Source of the DNA: Palaemon carinicauda
Lineage: Eukaryota; Arthropoda; Malacostraca; Decapoda; Palaemonidae
Assembly (NCBI RefSeq): GCF_036898095.1
Contig: NC_090744.1
Coordinates: 94,801,228-94,865,227 of the forward strand
Direction: 5' to 3'
Length of the DNA: 64,000 nt
In this document: positions 54,392 to 64,000 of the stretch, piece by piece
Position numbering within the stretch: position 1 is the first letter of the stretch
Layout: the number at the start of each line of letters is the position of its first letter
The notes under the pieces: generated by a model
Database searches by the model: none
What the model saw: only the letters and a program-made list of their open reading frames with translations
Told to the model about the DNA's origin: nothing
Program-made: the position numbers and the translations under genes

Positions 54392-57300
54392 CTAACGTTT
54401 GTGGCCTCGGCCACTCCCTCTAGGATTCTTTCCTCCCCTGGAGGACTTTTTGCCTTTCTTGTCCTTGACAGGAAAGGGCTTAGACACCGTTGTCTTCGCT
54501 GTAGCTGCCGGTTTCGTGGTCTTGGTAGGACGTGGTTGCTGGGTTGCTGGAGGTTTATAGGGCTTCGATGTTAAAGCTCTATGTAGAAGAGAGTCCTGGA
54601 TGGACTTTCTCCACCTCTCAGCCGCCTGCTCCACGTCCTTAGGCTCGAACAAATTCTTCCCCAAGATGGAAGAATGTCTGAGCCTGCTGATCTCGGTACT
54701 TGGGACCTTTTGGTGGAATCTCTCGGACACCGCATCTCGACGTTTTAAGAGGGTATTAGCCCACAAGTTCGAGACTTGGTGGGCTAGAAACTCGATGGTA
54801 CGAGTGCCTGAGAGTAAAAAGGTCTCCATGGCCTTCCTGGTACTCTCTTTGTACAAGTCCTCAGATCGTAACAGGATGCCCAGAGACCCTAGCCAGATGT
54901 CCAGCCACAAAGTTGCCTGCATGATACACTTCGCCACCTTCTCCTGGCTAAGGATCTCCGTAGCCGAGAACAATACTTGCTGGTTGGAGAGTCTCTCTAG
55001 AGGGACTCCCCTGGTAAGCTCTTCCAAAGAGTGGTGTAAGGGTAGAGCTAAACAAGTCTCCTCCATGATGTCAAAGTACCTCCTCTGATGGACACAAGGA
55101 GGCGGGAGGAGTTTGTTACCGGCGCTGGATAGGCTGGAGGAGGCAAGCTCGGAGAGCTGGCCCTCGACCTTGTCTCTGGCAATCTTAACCCCTTGAGACC
55201 AGGGCAAAGCCACGCTGGCCTTTGAGGGTTTTTGAGTACCAAAGACTTGGTCCAAGACCGTGTCCTTGCCCTCATGAGGGGGAATCTCTGGATCCGCGAA
55301 TCCATTGAGATTCCTCATAAGGGTCAGAACCTGCCAGAACGCATGCTCTGACTCCTGTAGCTCTCCTCCTGAAGGGCTAGCAGCAAAGTCTCCTGTCCCC
55401 AAAGGCTCTTCTTTGGGGGACTCGTGGACATTCTCTGAGGGCTTGGCTGGCTCTGGTCTAATCCTCGAGGATGACTTCGGTAAAGTGGGAGGCTCTTCTC
55501 CACCCCTACCCGAGAAGACTTTCCTGCGCGAGGTGGGGTTTCCCTCATTGGTGCGATGGGGGAACGCCTCACCTCACGTGACTCCCCTTAATCAAAGACT
55601 TCCGAGGAGTCAGTTTCGCCCTTGGAGAAGTTACCACATCAGATACTCTTCTCTTCCCCTTCAGAAGAGTTGAAGCTGCCACTGATTTGTGGCCCAGCTC
55701 AGAGAGAACAGGCTTAAAAGCCTGCAAGACCGCTCTGACTAGGGACCCAAACCAGGGCTACCGACTGACAGCTGCGCTGTCAGACACTCCCTCTGGAGGG
55801 AAGGGGATCGTTCGATCCCTAGGAAGAGTTACCAAAGGAGGGTCTGCCTGAAAAGAAGAAGGAGAGAAGTCCCTGGACCTATCCGGAATCCTCCCTCCCT
55901 CCGGCGAGCACGCTGTTCTGCGCTTGCGAGGGGGACGCGATAATGATGACCTGGCCGCGAGGCGTCCTGCAGCCTCGTGCGTGGGATCGCGCGATAGGAT
56001 TTGGCCTGGGTCGCACAAGGGCGATGGCGAGGGTGCGCGTGGGCGAGCGATGGCGCGTTCCGGACATTGCAGAGGGTGCGCAGAAGGCTGGATGAGCGTT
56101 CTCGCCCGCAAAGGCGATTGTTTGCACGCTCGCGGGCGCGCAGGATCTCGAAGAGCCCGTTAGGGCAATAACGTTAGGCGCGCGCGCAGGAGATGTATCC
56201 CTTGCGCGGGGGCGCGCATGAGAGCGCACATCTGGTTGTACCGGTGGGCGCGCAGGGCGCGCATTGGAGACTGCGCGCAATGGCGCGCAGGTGAAGGATG
56301 GCAAGCAGGCGGGGTCCGATGGCGCGTCGGCGATTGATGGCGCTTTGGAGAGCGCTGGGGAGCAGGGGAAGAGGTTATCTTCCCCTTTGCGCCCAGATCA
56401 GAAGATCGTGGGCGCGCAGGAGAGCGCTAACGCGTAGGCGAACGCTGGCGCGCAAGAGAACGGAAGCGCGCATGGCGCGCATCAGGATGAGGGCGCGCAG
56501 TAGCGCGCTGGCGAACAGGTGAGCGTTGGTGCGCAGATGAGCGCTGGAACGCAGGTGAGCGCCGGCGCACTATAACAGGATCATCAGCAGGCGAGCGCTT
56601 GCGCGCAGTTGCGCACTGGTACGCAGGAGAATGTTGGCGCACAGGGGATACCTGGCGCGTAAGGGACTTAGACACAATTTTGTGTGAAAGTCCCTAGTGC
56701 CCCGAAGGGACCGTTGCCCGTTTAACAACAGGGTGAGTAGGCGCCCACAGCGCGTCAGCAGGTCTGGCGGGTGGAAGGTCGGCGTGTCCTTGTAAGGACG
56801 ACCTTCCACCGAAGGAGATCGCGAACAATCTGCGGAGAGGTCCAGGGATGTAACTGGTAGTCGGCGAACGACGGTGAGGTTCCTCTGCGTCGGACTGCGG
56901 GGTCGATGAACCGAAGAGATGCCTCCTAACACCCTTGTGAGGTGAAGGAAGGCCTCTACGGGGAAGAGGAAGGCGGGCTTTACGCCTTACACACCCTCTG
57001 GGGGCCATGGGGTCAGCGGGCTGACCATCAGCAGTCCTCTGAAGAGGAGTCTCTGTGAGTGAACTCCCCCGAGGGGGAGAATCACCGGCAGGAGAGACCG
57101 TTGGACTTAGTTCCTCCCTCGAAAGATGTTCGGAGGGGGGAACTAAGCCTTCAACTACATCAGCAACATCAGGAGCAGAGGTTTGATACAACTCATCGGA
57201 AGCCTCTGCCACAACAACGTCGACGATAAACAGAGGATCAACCTCTGCCAAAGTCGGCGATTGTTTGATAGTTGCCCCCAACCTGATCATGTCAAACAAG

Positions 57301-57815
57301 GCTTCCTTGGAGGGCGAACCCTCAAGCCCCAAGGAAGCCCAAAGCTGCAACAAATCATTATTAGTAACATTTACATTTAAATCCTCCCCCGGGGGAGGAG
57401 GAGGAGCTGCCTCGCTATGGGAGGCAACTCCCTCTCCCAAACCCCGAGATCGGTCAACAGAACTACGGCCTACGCTACCACTCGACAGTTTCTCGGAAGA
57501 AACCGATCGAGTGGGAGCTTCGGAGGAGGTTTGGGCCACGGAAGAAGAGCCCTTGGGATTTTCTCCTTTCAAAGAAACCTTCGAAGGAGAAATATCCCGC
57601 CTGGACTTCTTCTTCCGGCGCCGGGAAAACCTCTCCCACTGGGAGGTAGACCACTCCCTACACTCACCACACACATTATTCTTATCACACCGTTGGCCCC
57701 TACAGTAAGGACACAAGGTGTGGGGGTCCGTTTCGACCGCCGACATATACGTACCACAAGGGCGGTCAGGTAAACCAGGACACTTACACATCGCAGAGGC
57801 CAACTTTACACACAC
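54392..57815 (-). pseudogene. DIRS Gag (copy C), nearly whole, frame broken in the repeat region
   Basis: Two open parts on the minus strand. 57815-56694 (373 residues) begins with Cys-rich text and the cluster CPYCRGQRCDKNNVCGEC, then ERFSRRRKKKSRRD and LLQLWASLGLEGSPSKE. 55402-54392 (336 residues) holds the conserved C-terminal domain: NKLLPPPCVHQRRYFDIMEE, RRDAVSERFHQKVP, LFEPKDVEQAAERW, and a basic tail KKSSRGGKNPRGSGRG. Between them 56690-55880 is a GC-rich section encoding RSPxRQR-like repeats in changing frames. The role is probably RNA packaging. The start ATG is uncertain; the one near 57745 (MSAVETDPHT) lies at the cluster. Confidence 0.78.
55880..56690 (-). repeat. GC-rich Arg/Ser/Pro-coding repeat in Gag (copy C)
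   Basis: A dense series of GGCGCGC, GCGCGCA and CGCTGGCGCGC words with irregular spacing of about 18-24 bases. In the Gag frame it encodes repeats such as QRSPARQR and AHQRSPVRQR. Local GC and CpG are far above the surrounding AT-rich DNA. The same type of section occurs in copy H at about 63140-63880. Confidence 0.85.
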
Positions 57816-57924
57816 TCTGTCAAAGGAGAAGCAAACAAAAGATTAGCAATGGCTGTCAAAGAAGGCGAGGGTGACAGCAGACACGTTCGACTACCACCCG
57901 AGCCGAGAACAAAATAAGCTGTGT

Positions 57925-58075
57925 CTGAGGGGGGGAGTAGCAAGCTACCCTCCCTAACTAGCGGTGGGGTAGTATTGTAAAACCTTGGTAAAATTCTAAT
58001 GGCTCGTCATTTCAGCTACGCCGAAAGTAATTACCCATATTAAATAGCGTGGTTTGTATTTCAGTTACGGAACAA
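57925..58075 (-). repeat. DIRS copy C left inverted terminal repeat
   Basis: Complementary to the right repeat at 50690-50835 through CTAACTAGCGGTGGGG and TACGCCGAAAGTAATTACCC. It ends near GTTACGGAACAA at about 58065-58075, which is matched by one half of the ICR. Confidence 0.85.
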
Positions 58076-58241
58076 CTAATATTTACTGAAGATCAATTTT
58101 CCTACTCTGAAGACTATACAAAAGTCTTTCTCCTCTTTATATGAGTGTACTGTACATATAAACTCATCATACTAACCACAAGTTCTTTTCAGTATTGAGA
58201 TAAACAATACTTTGCTAATACTCAAAGACATTTTTACTTAC

Positions 58242-58361
58242 CCAAATTTGTCTTATTTCTATCCAAAGCTGCTTTCCTTGTTTCCTCAACAAGTTTCTCT
58301 AAATCAAACTCTCTTGATTTCTTCCCAAAGGTAGCAAATCCCATAGATGTCGATACTTCAG
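58242..58361 (-). CDS. WDR70: WDR70, upstream exon (N terminus)
   Basis: A 120-base exon on the minus strand between the acceptor TTTTTCTCCCCAG and the donor TTTGG|GTAAGTA. It encodes EVSTSMGFATFGKKSREFDL and EKLVEETRKAALDRNKTNL. The block MGFxxFGKKxRxFDL is the conserved N-terminal signature of WDR70 (human MGFTGFGKKARTFDL). The exon ends in phase 1, and the next base pair completes GAA with the large exon at 39437. The Met at 58344-58342 could be internal because the frame is open to the acceptor. The first exon is beyond this point and was not found up to 64000. Confidence 0.9.
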
Positions 58362-58639
58362 CTGGGGAGAAAAAAATAAATTTCAAACTTTTCTTCTGAA
58401 GATTAAAGTGTAATTTTAAATGTACAAAACATTACAAAGAACTCACAATAATTAATTTGAGAACTCTAATTTACTTAAGCATAAAGTACTACAGTATTCT
58501 GTTTCCTTATTTCCTTTCCTCACTTGGATATTTTCCCTGTTGGAATTCTTGGGCTTAGAGCATCCTGCTTTTCTAACTAGGGTTATATCTTAGCAAGTAA
58601 TAATAATTATAATAATAATTAGAAAAAGAATCACATATT
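58362..58639 (-). other. WDR70: Intron sequence upstream of the WDR70 exon
   Basis: AT-rich DNA after a pyrimidine-rich acceptor. No gene or transposon end is recognised before the DIRS fragment G begins near 58640. Confidence 0.5.
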
Positions 58640-59100
58640 TTCTAATGAATTTGTATTTTTCCTAACCATACAAACCTGAGACCTTTAATAGGAGTATGAT
58701 GGAAAGCAGCTGTTAAGCTTTTAATGAGGTAAACACAGCTGACAGTTAGGTGGTGAAGCTACGCCAACCCGACTGGTGGTAGCGTTCACCTTCACTTTGA
58801 CCTTTGTCCTAAGACTAGTGGGGTGGCTAAAGCAGTAGTGCAACTGAAAGATCTCGAAGTTTGCCTGGTTAGAAAAAATACTGATACAGTAGATTCTGTG
58901 AGTTGTTCCTATACATAATAGGAGACTTATCCTGAGGCAGTATGGAAGTCCCTATATAATCAATGTGGCTGGTTTCCTGACCCAGGAAATGTCAGTTTAC
59001 TCCTGTTTAACCTCCTAACTACCTGAGAATACAAGTGTCGAAGATGTTAGACTAGGCCTCCACTACGTAAAGTGGACGGTCTTAGGAGAATCTCAATCCT
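58640..59100 (-). mobile_element. DIRS fragment G: right end and ICR (C family)
   Basis: AATTTGTATTTTTCCTAACC, then ATACAAACCTGAGACCTTTA, matches the right ends of copies C, D and E. An ICR-like return (TTTGCCTGGTTAGAAAAAAT, then GTGAGTTGTTCC) follows at about 58862-58912. It is followed by text resembling the start of the 3' section of copy D (GGAAGTCCCTATATAATC). Nothing further of this element can be followed. Confidence 0.65.
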
Positions 59101-59368
59101 ATCAAATTGTGTTTCCAAATGCAGAGGCATTTATAAGACTGACAGGAATGCATACATTTCTCCATCTTTCTCTTTATAAAGAAGGATGGAGAGGAAACTG
59201 GAAACATCTCAAGAGACTTCTCCAGATCAGTCGTCCTGTGCTTCGGTGAACTCTTTTATATCCTGACGGTAAGCGGCTCCAAGCAGGGGAAGAAAGAGGT
59301 GCAGGAACAGATGAAACAGGTGACAGGGTCCATGGAAAATCTGCCCACTGAAGAAAGATGTCTCTCTA

Positions 59369-59712
59369 TGCCCAGTAGAGTGTCTTAAGGTCTATCTTCG
59401 TAGAACTTCAGACTTCAAGGAAGGACAGCTCTTCCGAAGCGAAACCTCAGGATCAAAATCTTTCCCTAAGACAACTGAGAGCAAAGCTCACCTACTTATT
59501 CACAGAGCGGATCCTGACAGCTCACCCGCAGGTCACAATCCAAGGAAAATTGCTTCTTCATGGAACTTCTTCCAACACAGGGGCTTTGGTAGACTCCGTT
59601 CATACACTGGGTGGAGATCACCCAGATCTTTTACAAACACTATACGAAGCAACTACATGAAATAAAACATGTTGTGGTGGCGGCGGGTAGTGTTATAAAA
59701 CCCGTCGTCTAG
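59369..59712 (+). pseudogene. Tyrosine recombinase relic of a different lineage
   Basis: A plus-strand frame encodes CPVECLKVYLRRTSDFKEGQ, LFRSETSGSKSFPKTTESKA, HLLIHRADPDSSPAGHNPRK, IASSWNFFQH and YTGWRSPRSF. It ends in another frame with KHYTKQLHEIKHVVVAAGSV and a TAG. The CPVxxLxxYL block, the His-x-x-Arg (GHNPR), the Trp and the final Tyr before VVAAGS are the layout of a retroelement tyrosine recombinase catalytic domain. It is clearly different from the A and C recombinases. The first catalytic Arg should lie upstream but is not recognised. One frameshift near 59640 breaks it. Confidence 0.65.
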
Positions 59713-60320
59713 CACTGCGATGAACAGTGAACTACTTTGGGACTTTCTAGTGCATCGGGTGCATGGGTACATTTACCCTCGAGTGCAAATCACAACGATG
59801 ATCAACACAATGTTCAATATAGGTGCATATCTGACCAATAATACCAGTGCCGAGTGAACGTTGCGTCACGGTGTTCATGCATTTCCAAAATCTGTACAAA
59901 TCAGTCAGATTTGGTTTCACATCTCCATTGAGTGGTATCATTTCGGCGAAATTACATATTTTTTCAACAAGAGAAAATATGGACCCTGATGTGTTTTCAA
60001 TGCCGGATCAGATTCATACCCTATTGTAGCTACATTTCATAATCTAGTTGCAAGGTAAAATACTAAACGTATTTGCGTCTTATTGCTGCTATCTCAATTA
60101 CAGACGAATAAAGCGTACTAGAGTTTTAATTAAACCCTAGAAGGGCCCAACTTGAAATCAGAGTACAGATTTCCAAGGTATGAGAAGGGTAATCTCTAAG
60201 TATTACCTTCCGTCCCTATGGAGATACAAACTTTGAATCCTTATAGACGAAGTCGATACTGTCCCTGCAGGGGGCAGGAAGCCCTAAGCTAGTTCCAAGC
60301 TTGGTGGATATGAAAATAAC
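59713..60320. other. Interval without a recognised gene
   Basis: Mixed-composition DNA. A minus-strand frame (59941-59747, ICTYIEHCVDHRCDLHSRVN) is open for 64 codons and looks somewhat protein-like, but no family could be named. Confidence 0.4.
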
Positions 60321-60351
60321 GGTAATGTCATATATACAGGTCTAGTAGCCC

Positions 60352-60468
<117 letters not shown>

Positions 60469-60469
60469 T

Positions 60470-61180
60470 TGAAGGAAAAGGAGAGCCTGTTGTCGCCGAA
60501 GAATATACATTAACGGAAGGTAAACACATGTCTCGCTTCAATTATAGCACCATATGGATCATGATTACACCAGCAGAGCGTTCGGGAAGGTGCGATCAAA
60601 GAGGCGTGGTTTTAAGGAAAACCAATGAGGATGAAGGAGAAAATTTCCTTATATCGAATTGTCCATAGTTAGCCCCTCCCATACAGGGGTATATAAACTT
60701 CAAAGAGAACGAGAGAAGGGGAGTACAAAAAGTAGAACGAGAGAGAGAGAGAGAGGACGAGAGGGAGAACGAGAGGAGAACAAGCACAGAGAAAGAGAGA
60801 GAACTTAAGGGCCAGAATGCAGACGTGACCAGCCATACGACAACTTGTCCGAGATGTCAGAACGAGTTGACCCCTGTCGTTACAGTATTACCAACCACGA
60901 AACGCCCAGACCTGAAGTATCTACGTTCCTGATTCGTCAAGATCTGCTGTGAAGAGTATCATCGTTTCTTTTAAGCATTATTTGTCTGCTTTCTTGACTG
61001 TTCCCCCATTTGTTGGAGCGTAGTTTAATCAGATGATTTTCTGTGCTTCCCAAGTACTCAATCAAGAAACATTGATCTTTTACTAGTTGTAAATAAAATT
61101 ATGTTTTCTTTTGCAAGTTTTCTTTCTATATTCCATTTTTCAATTTGGGTGGTTGTCGAGTTATCCTAATTTAATTAATC
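60470..61180. other. Possible long terminal repeat or promoter-bearing repeat
   Basis: The segment has GGGTATATAAACTTC (60687-60701), a GA-rich run (60738-60800), and later TTGTAAATAAAATTATG with an AATAAA (about 61091). This spacing resembles the U3-R-U5 order of an LTR. No second copy or element body is present in the window and the borders are not defined, so this is only a suggestion. Confidence 0.25.
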
Positions 61181-61450
61181 AATTCAAAAGAACCTGGTTC
61201 GATCCCCACGAGGATTGCAACAACTGCTGCTGACGACTTTCGCAGGTGTCCAGACATCCTGATCGCAACTTGTTGCGAAAATCCTCTCTCAGAGAGGAGA
61301 TGCTGGATAGTCTCTAGGCGTGAAGCTGTAGTGAACCTATGTCCTAAACTGATCACGGAGATTGTCCAGGAATCGGCCCCGAGTTGATTCCACCTGTTTG
61401 AGCAAGTTTGTAGGCATCCCCCCACTGGTGAACATGCAGAGGGACTGCCT
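61171..61450 (-). pseudogene. DIRS RT-start to recombinase-start fusion (copy H)
   Basis: The minus-strand frame 61425-61171 reads GGCLQTCSNRWNQLGADSWT, ISVISLGHRFTTA, then SRLETIQHLLSERGFSQQVA and RMSGHLRKSS. The first part matches the pre-RT segment of copy C (54390-54270), and the second matches its recombinase N terminus (52555-52440). The joint is at SRLETIQ, near 61325, and the frame is kept across it. The fusion is only about 85 residues and has no catalytic parts, so it is a deletion scar, not a working gene. Confidence 0.8.
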
Positions 61451-61453
61451 ATC

Positions 61454-62683
61454 CTAGCGTTTGCGGCCTCGGCTGCTCCCTCTAGGATTCTTACCTCCCC
61501 TGGAGGACTTTTTGCCTTTCCTTTCTTTGACAGGAAAGGGCTTAGAAACCAGGGTCTTCGCTGCTGTTGTCGTCTTAGTGGTCTTGACTGGACGGGACTG
61601 CTGTGGTGCTGGAGGCTTACAGGGCTTGGATATTACAGCCCTATGAAGGAGGGAGTCTTGATGAGACTTCCTCCACCTCTCAGCGGCATGTTCCACATCC
61701 TTAGGCTCGAACAAGACGGATCCCTCTAGGTAGGAATGTCTGAGCCTATTGATCTTGATGCTAGGGACCTTCTGATGGAATCTCTCAGCTACTGCATCCC
61801 GACGTTTCAGGATGGTATTTGCCCACAAGTTCGAGACTTGGTGGGCCAGAAACTGGATCGTGCAAGTGCCTGAGAGAAGGAAGGTTTCCATAGCTTTCCT
61901 GGTGCATTCTTTGGAGAAATCCTCAGAACGTATCAAGATACCTAAAGTCCACAACCAGATATCGAGCCACGAAGTGGCTTGCATAGCACACTTCGCAACT
62001 TTCTCCTGGTTGAGGATCTCGGATGCCGAGAACGAGAACTGCCGGTTGGAGAGTCTCTCAAGAGGGACTTCCCTGGTTAGCTCTTCCAGTGAGTGGTGAA
62101 GAGGAAGAGCTAAACAAGGCTCCTCAAGGATCTCGAAGTACCTCCTCTGCTGAACGCGAGAAGGTGGAAGGAGCTTGTTGGTGGCACCGGAACGGTTGGA
62201 GGAGGACATCTCGGAGAGCTGCTGTGAGATCTTGTCCCTGGTACTCTTAACCCCTTGAGACCAGGGCAGTGCTGCACTGGTCTTGGAGGGTTTCTGAGTA
62301 CCAAAGACACGGTCCAAGACTGTGTCCTTGCCCTTTCGAGGAGGGATCTCTGGGTCGGCAAACCTGTTGAGAGCCCTCATTAGAGTCAGAACTTGCCGAA
62401 ATGCATGTTCTGACTCTTGCTGGTCTCCTCCTGTTGTAGGACTTGCAGCGAAGTCTCCTTCTGTCCCCAAAGGCTCTTCTTGGGGAAAGTCGCGGACGTT
62501 CCCCGAGTGGCTAGCTGGTTCCATCCTAGTCCTAGTAGAGGACTTCGGCAATGTTTTGGAGTCCTTAGATTCCTTCCTGGGAAGGATGTAGGACTCCAAC
62601 ATTGACAAGGGTGGCATGTTCCTTTCAATCCCCGACTGAGTAGACCGCTTGGCGCGAGGAGTGGTTTCCCCCATTGGTGCCAT
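61454..62683 (-). CDS. DIRS Gag, C-terminal domain (copy H), open for 409 codons
   Basis: A long open minus-strand frame that aligns closely with the Gag C-terminal domain of copy C. It has QESEHAFRQVLTLMRALNRF, DTVLDRVFGTQKPSK, NKLLPPSRVQQRRYFEILEE, LSNRQFSFSASEIL, LFEPKDVEHAAERW and the basic RGG-like tail KKSSRGGKNPRGSSRG. It is longer than the matching frame in copy C because the upstream join is still open. Upstream of 62683 the frame shifts. Copies C and H agree across this domain better than anywhere else in Gag, which marks it as the conserved core. Its molecular role is not known to me; RNA or particle binding is inferred from the basic tail. Confidence 0.75.
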   Translation of the reverse strand: MAPMGETTPRAKRSTQSGIERNMPPLSMLESYILPRKESKDSKTLPKSSTRTRMEPASHSGNVRDFPQEEPLGTEGDFAASPTTGGDQQESEHAFRQVLTLMRALNRFADPEIPPRKGKDTVLDRVFGTQKPSKTSAALPWSQGVKSTRDKISQQLSEMSSSNRSGATNKLLPPSRVQQRRYFEILEEPCLALPLHHSLEELTREVPLERLSNRQFSFSASEILNQEKVAKCAMQATSWLDIWLWTLGILIRSEDFSKECTRKAMETFLLSGTCTIQFLAHQVSNLWANTILKRRDAVAERFHQKVPSIKINRLRHSYLEGSVLFEPKDVEHAAERWRKSHQDSLLHRAVISKPCKPPAPQQSRPVKTTKTTTAAKTLVSKPFPVKERKGKKSSRGGKNPRGSSRGRKR

Positions 62684-62699
62684 GGGGGAAAGTCTCTCT

Positions 62700-64000
62700 T
62701 CGTGTGATTCCCTTAGGGACGGGAAATCTTCGTCCGAAAGGGAAGGAGAAGCAGTCTGAGGAAAGGAAGGAATCTGCCTCGAAAGTCTGCGTGGAGTCAG
62801 TTTCGCCCTTGGGGAAGTGACCGCGTCTGGAACTCCTCTTTTCTCTTCAAAGGGGTAGAAGAAGCCATGGTTCTGTGTCCCAATTCAGAGAAGACAGGCT
62901 TGAAAGCCTGCGTTACGGCTCTGATCAGTGCACCAAACCAGGGCTGTTGGCTGACAGATGCGCTGTCAGACATACCCCTTAAAGGGATAGGGATTGAAGG
63001 ATCCCTCAGTAGTCCCCATCATTGGTGAGTTCGCCTGTGGTGGCTTTGAGATCCTGGACCCCTCTAGATGTTTCCCTTCTCCCACAATGCGCGGTGGTAT
63101 GCGCTTGCAGGGAAGGGAAATGAGGCGATGGCGACCTTGCCGTGCGTAGTTCAGTAGTCTCGCGCCAGGGAGAATACTGGGGCTCGCGCACGGGAGACTG
63201 ATGGGGCGCGCGCGTGGGAGACTGTTGGTGCGCATGTGGGACACTGTTGGCGCGAGCACACCTGTACCAGCCGTAGGGTGCGCGCGCGCAGGAGAAAGAT
63301 CCCTAGCGCGTGGGCGCGCAGTTGAGTCATGTGAGGCGCGTGGGAGCGTGAGAGAATGTTGGCTCACATCCTTTGGAGAGGATGGGCGAGCGTGCGCAGG
63401 CCGCGCGCGCATATCCTCGCGGATGCGTGTGGGAGAAGGCTGGCACGAAGGTGAGCGCTGGCGCGAGGGTACTAGTTGGCGTGTGGGAGAAGCCAGCTTT
63501 GTTGACTTTCCAGCAGCACTACGTTCAGTAGATCGTTGGCGCCCAGGAGAGTTAGATGTTGGGCGCGTATGCGCGCGGGCAGGAGGCTGATGGCGCGCAG
63601 GAGGTTGATGGCGCGCAGATGGGCGCGGGCGCGTAGGAGAATGTTGGCGCGTAGTCGCAGGCAAGACCTGGCGCGCAGGAGAACATGGGCGCGTATGCGC
63701 ATGAGGGCACGCGTAGCGCGTGGTGGAGCTATGCTCCTGTCAGGGTGTATGCGCGTGTTGGCGCGTACGCCCTTGATGCCCTGTGTTAGGGTTTAGTGAT
63801 GGGGCCTGACGAGCTACTAAGGAGCGTTCATCAGGTTTCGTTGGTGCGTAGTGCGTATCTGGTTGGCGCGCCTTGGCATGCTTAGGTGAAACCTTATTAG
63901 GCCCATGTAGAAATGGTGAAGGCAGGTCAGCAGGTCTGTCGGATGGAAGGTCGACGTGTGCTTTAAAAGGACGACCTTCTACCGATGGAGATCGCGAACG
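62700..64000 (-). pseudogene. DIRS Gag (copy H), repeat section and middle part, partial
   Basis: Continues Gag upstream to the window edge. 63664-62966 on the minus strand encodes Arg/Ser/Pro-rich text such as RQHSPTRPRPSARHQPPARH and RQLVPSRQRSPSCQPSPTR. 63890-64000 matches the section of copy C just after its N-terminal half (GACCTTCTACCGATGGAGAT; compare 56795-56830). Frames change within the repeat section as in copy C. The N-terminal cysteine cluster lies beyond the window. Confidence 0.65.
63140..63880 (-). repeat. GC-rich Arg/Ser/Pro-coding repeat in Gag (copy H)
   Basis: A dense series of GGCGCGC, GCGCGCAGG and TTGGCGCG words, equivalent in place and type to 55880-56690 in copy C, but with a different number and order of units. 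It stands out from its AT-rich surroundings by CpG content. Confidence 0.85.

Larger units (their letters stand above)
50657..58075 (-). mobile_element. DIRS copy C (C family), full length but mutated
   Basis: A full-length minus-strand DIRS element: right terminal repeat about 50657-50840, ICR about 50925-51035, recombinase 51490-52560, methylase/RNase H/RT 52359-54330, Gag 54392-57815 and left terminal repeat about 57925-58075. The terminal repeats share GGGTAATTACTTTCGGCGTA in inverted form. It lies in the WDR70 intron, and its left end is only 166 bases from the upstream exon. Several point mutations and one in-frame deletion inactivate the enzymes. Confidence 0.9.
61185..64000 (-). mobile_element. 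DIRS copy H (C family), internal deletion, runs off the window
   Basis: A minus-strand DIRS copy entering from the right edge. Gag fills 61454 to 64000. At 61326-61450 is the start of the RT region (SWTISVISLGHRFTTAS). This is joined directly to a piece from the end of the methylase section and the start of the recombinase (61209-61325, RMSGHLRKSS). The RT, RNase H and methylase, about 1.7 kb in copy C, are deleted. The remaining recombinase and right end are missing at about 61200. Confidence 0.82.

Noticed and set aside
54338..55673. Plus-strand open frames opposite Gag of copy C
   Set aside because: They are antisense shadows; the minus-strand frames align with copies D, F and H.
61190..61215. 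tRNA gene, because GGTTCGATCCCC matches a B box
   Set aside because: The T arm does not pair properly and there is no A box or acceptor stem at the right distance.

Overview
The window is animal nuclear DNA, most likely from a decapod crustacean. It holds parts of two conserved host genes, each split by introns with good splice sites. The rest is a dense nest of transposable elements dominated by DIRS-type tyrosine-recombinase (YR) retrotransposons. The decapod call is an inference: DIRS1-like elements are known to be abundant in decapods, and the very long AT, GA and T tracts fit. No species can be named from the sequence.

Host genes. The last two coding exons of the TATA-box-binding protein gene (TBP) lie on the + strand at 4034-4128 and 5427-5503. 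The WDR70 gene (WD-repeat, gastrulation-defective family) lies on the - strand, with a large terminal exon at 37771-39437 and one upstream exon at 58242-58361. The intron between these is 18.8 kb and full of retrotransposons. The two genes converge. No other host gene could be supported.

Layout. 1-615: 5' end of a minus-strand DIRS copy (J). 1515-2985: 3' half of a plus-strand DIRS copy (I). 4034-5503: TBP exons, with a piggyBac-like MITE in the intron. 5779-15116: a Tigger/pogo DNA transposon with a minus-strand transposase relic, split by a nearly intact plus-strand DIRS element (A, 5948-12720). 16045-20165: truncated DIRS copy F. 21175-36262: decayed minus-strand DIRS copy E, interrupted by two hAT-type copies; the second hAT is itself interrupted by DIRS copy B (28348-34749, minus). 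37771-58361: WDR70, whose intron holds DIRS copy D (39655-50440, containing a Jockey-like LINE that contains a Tigger-like MITE with long AT repeats) and DIRS copy C (50657-58075). 58640-59712: a DIRS end beside a relic of a different YR lineage. 61185-64000: DIRS copy H with an internal deletion, running off the window.

How it works together. Copy A shows the full DIRS design: Gag, then RT/RNase H/Dam-like methylase, then tyrosine recombinase, between inverted terminal repeats, with an internal complementary region (ICR) that matches both termini. Two DIRS families are present, A/B/J and C/D/E/F/H/I. They share the domain order, the same five-cysteine cluster at the start of Gag, and an imperfect palindrome at the centre of every ICR that is a good candidate for the recombinase core site. 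Every copy except A carries clear disabling lesions.
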